A stretch of DNA of 64,000 nucleotides from Nocardia wallacei (GTDB lineage Bacteria > Actinomycetota > Actinomycetes > Mycobacteriales > Mycobacteriaceae), in the NCBI RefSeq assembly GCF_014466955.1, contig NZ_AP023396.1, forward strand, positions 1,116,001 to 1,180,000, in the 5' to 3' direction. Position numbers and translations under genes: made by a program. A model generated the notes under the pieces. It was not told the DNA's origin. It saw nothing but the letters and a program-made list of their open reading frames with translations, and searched no databases. This document shows, one piece after another, positions 63,326 to 64,000 of this stretch (position 1 is its first letter; every line of letters begins with the position of its first letter).

Positions 63326-64000
63326 ATGACGATCATCCGTGCCCGCCGGCGTTCCGCCGAGGCTCCCCTCGTGCTGACCACCGACCCGGCCCGCAGCCTG
63401 TCGTTCTGGGACCAGACCGCTTTCTGGGCCAACCTCGGGGTGAGTCTCATCGGATTCACCGGTGCGGTCTATGTGCTGCAGCCCGAAGGATATCCGCGGC
63501 TGCCGATCGCGGGCGCGTTGCTGGCCACGGTTCTCGGTACGCTGATCGGCACCGGCCTGGTCGCCGCGGCCGGTGCGGTGGGTGCGCGGACGGGTGCACC
63601 GGCCATGGCCAACTTCCGCGGGCTGTTCGGGACCCGGCTGTCGTATCTGCCCACGGTGGCCAACATCGTGCAGTGCGTCGGCTGGGGCGTGTTCGAGCTG
63701 ACGGTGATCTCCGGCGGCGTCGGGGTGCTGACCCACGACCGGGTCGCGCACGGCGTCGCAGTGGTGGCCGCGGGCGTGCTGTGCACGGTGATGGCGATCT
63801 GGCCGCTGAGTGTGCTGCACATCCTGCGCAAGTACGTGACGGTGGCGGTCGCGATCTCGATGCTCTATTTCACGGTGCAACTGCTGCGGCATCCGCTGCC
63901 GCGGGTCTCGGACACCTCGTGGAGCGGATTCTTTCCCGGCGTGGACACGGCGCTCGCGGTAGCGGTGTCGTTCGTGCCGCTGGCCGCCGACTACACCCGG
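63326..64000 (+). CDS. NCS1-family purine/cytosine permease-like transporter, N-terminal part
   Basis: Partial gene that leaves the right window edge after 225 codons. After a basic N-terminus it reads RSLSFWDQTAFWANLGVSLIGF, then GLVAAAGAVGARTGAPAMANFRGLFGTRLSYLP, the NCS1/CytX signature of helices 1 and 3. It would import a nucleobase, hydroxymethylpyrimidine or allantoin-like compound with Na+ or H+. ATG 63326 is chosen; ATG 63314 is also in frame. Confidence 0.85.
   Translation, partial: MTIIRARRRSAEAPLVLTTDPARSLSFWDQTAFWANLGVSLIGFTGAVYVLQPEGYPRLPIAGALLATVLGTLIGTGLVAAAGAVGARTGAPAMANFRGLFGTRLSYLPTVANIVQCVGWGVFELTVISGGVGVLTHDRVAHGVAVVAAGVLCTVMAIWPLSVLHILRKYVTVAVAISMLYFTVQLLRHPLPRVSDTSWSGFFPGVDTALAVAVSFVPLAADYTR

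Overview
The window is high-GC actinobacterial DNA, most likely from Nocardia or a close relative (Mycobacteriales). The evidence is the ergothioneine operon, a gene order known from Mycobacterium tuberculosis (prs-glmU-tetR-mfd-mazG and lpqU-eno-ftsB-DUF501-ppx, the Rv1017c-Rv1026 order), a CpsY/Rv0805 gene pair, IdeR/DtxR-type iron boxes and genes resembling ESX-associated (Esp) proteins. All functional names come from reading translations and motifs; no database search was run.

Layout. 1-6.9 kb: the 5' part of an acyl-CoA/AMP ligase gene, egtE, and divergent egtABCD (ergothioneine synthesis). 6.9-10.2 kb: DUF2461 gene, prs, glmU and tRNA-Gln on the minus strand. 10.4-16.3 kb: two TetR-family regulators (one like gamma-butyrolactone receptors), mfd and mazG. 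The M. tuberculosis-like order then breaks. 16.4-19.6 kb holds a lower-GC accessory patch (XRE regulator, small coupled genes, a nuclease-like gene that looks frameshifted). 19.7-24.5 kb holds a SnoaL-like protein, a thiamine-binding protein, a flavin-binding protein, an iron-box flavodoxin, a Stealth/CpsY phosphotransferase and an Rv0805-type phosphodiesterase. 24.6-36.4 kb is the most striking region. It has an SbnA/SbnB-like pair for 2,3-diaminopropionate, a fold-III PLP decarboxylase, a clavaminate-synthase-like Fe(II)/2-oxoglutarate oxygenase and a MATE exporter. Divergent to these lies a complete peptide/nickel-type ABC importer, and an iron box sits before each arm. I read this as a small NRPS-independent metallophore system. 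36.5-38.3 kb carries a TetR regulator and an AurF-like diiron oxygenase. 38.4-42.8 kb resumes the conserved order.

43.2-47.5 kb: a POT peptide transporter, tRNA-Leu, and a DMATS-type aromatic prenyltransferase overlapping convergently with an FAD-linked oxidoreductase. 47.5-55.0 kb: a block resembling ESX/Esp genes without ESX core components. Two large modular Ala/Pro-rich paralogs in inverted orientation flank a glycosyltransferase and three small genes. Four inverted-repeat elements of the form TTCCC-N7-GGGA lie upstream of its transcription units, suggesting a local regulon.

55-64 kb: DHA2 and UMF1-type MFS transporters, an XRE/DUF5753 regulator, a WYL regulator, a VOC protein, a 32-residue secreted-peptide candidate, a small lipoprotein, a TetR regulator, a GT87 mannosyltransferase and the 5' part of an NCS1 permease. 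In-frame GC-rich minisatellites recur in egtC, between the importer permeases and in the importer ATPase linker.
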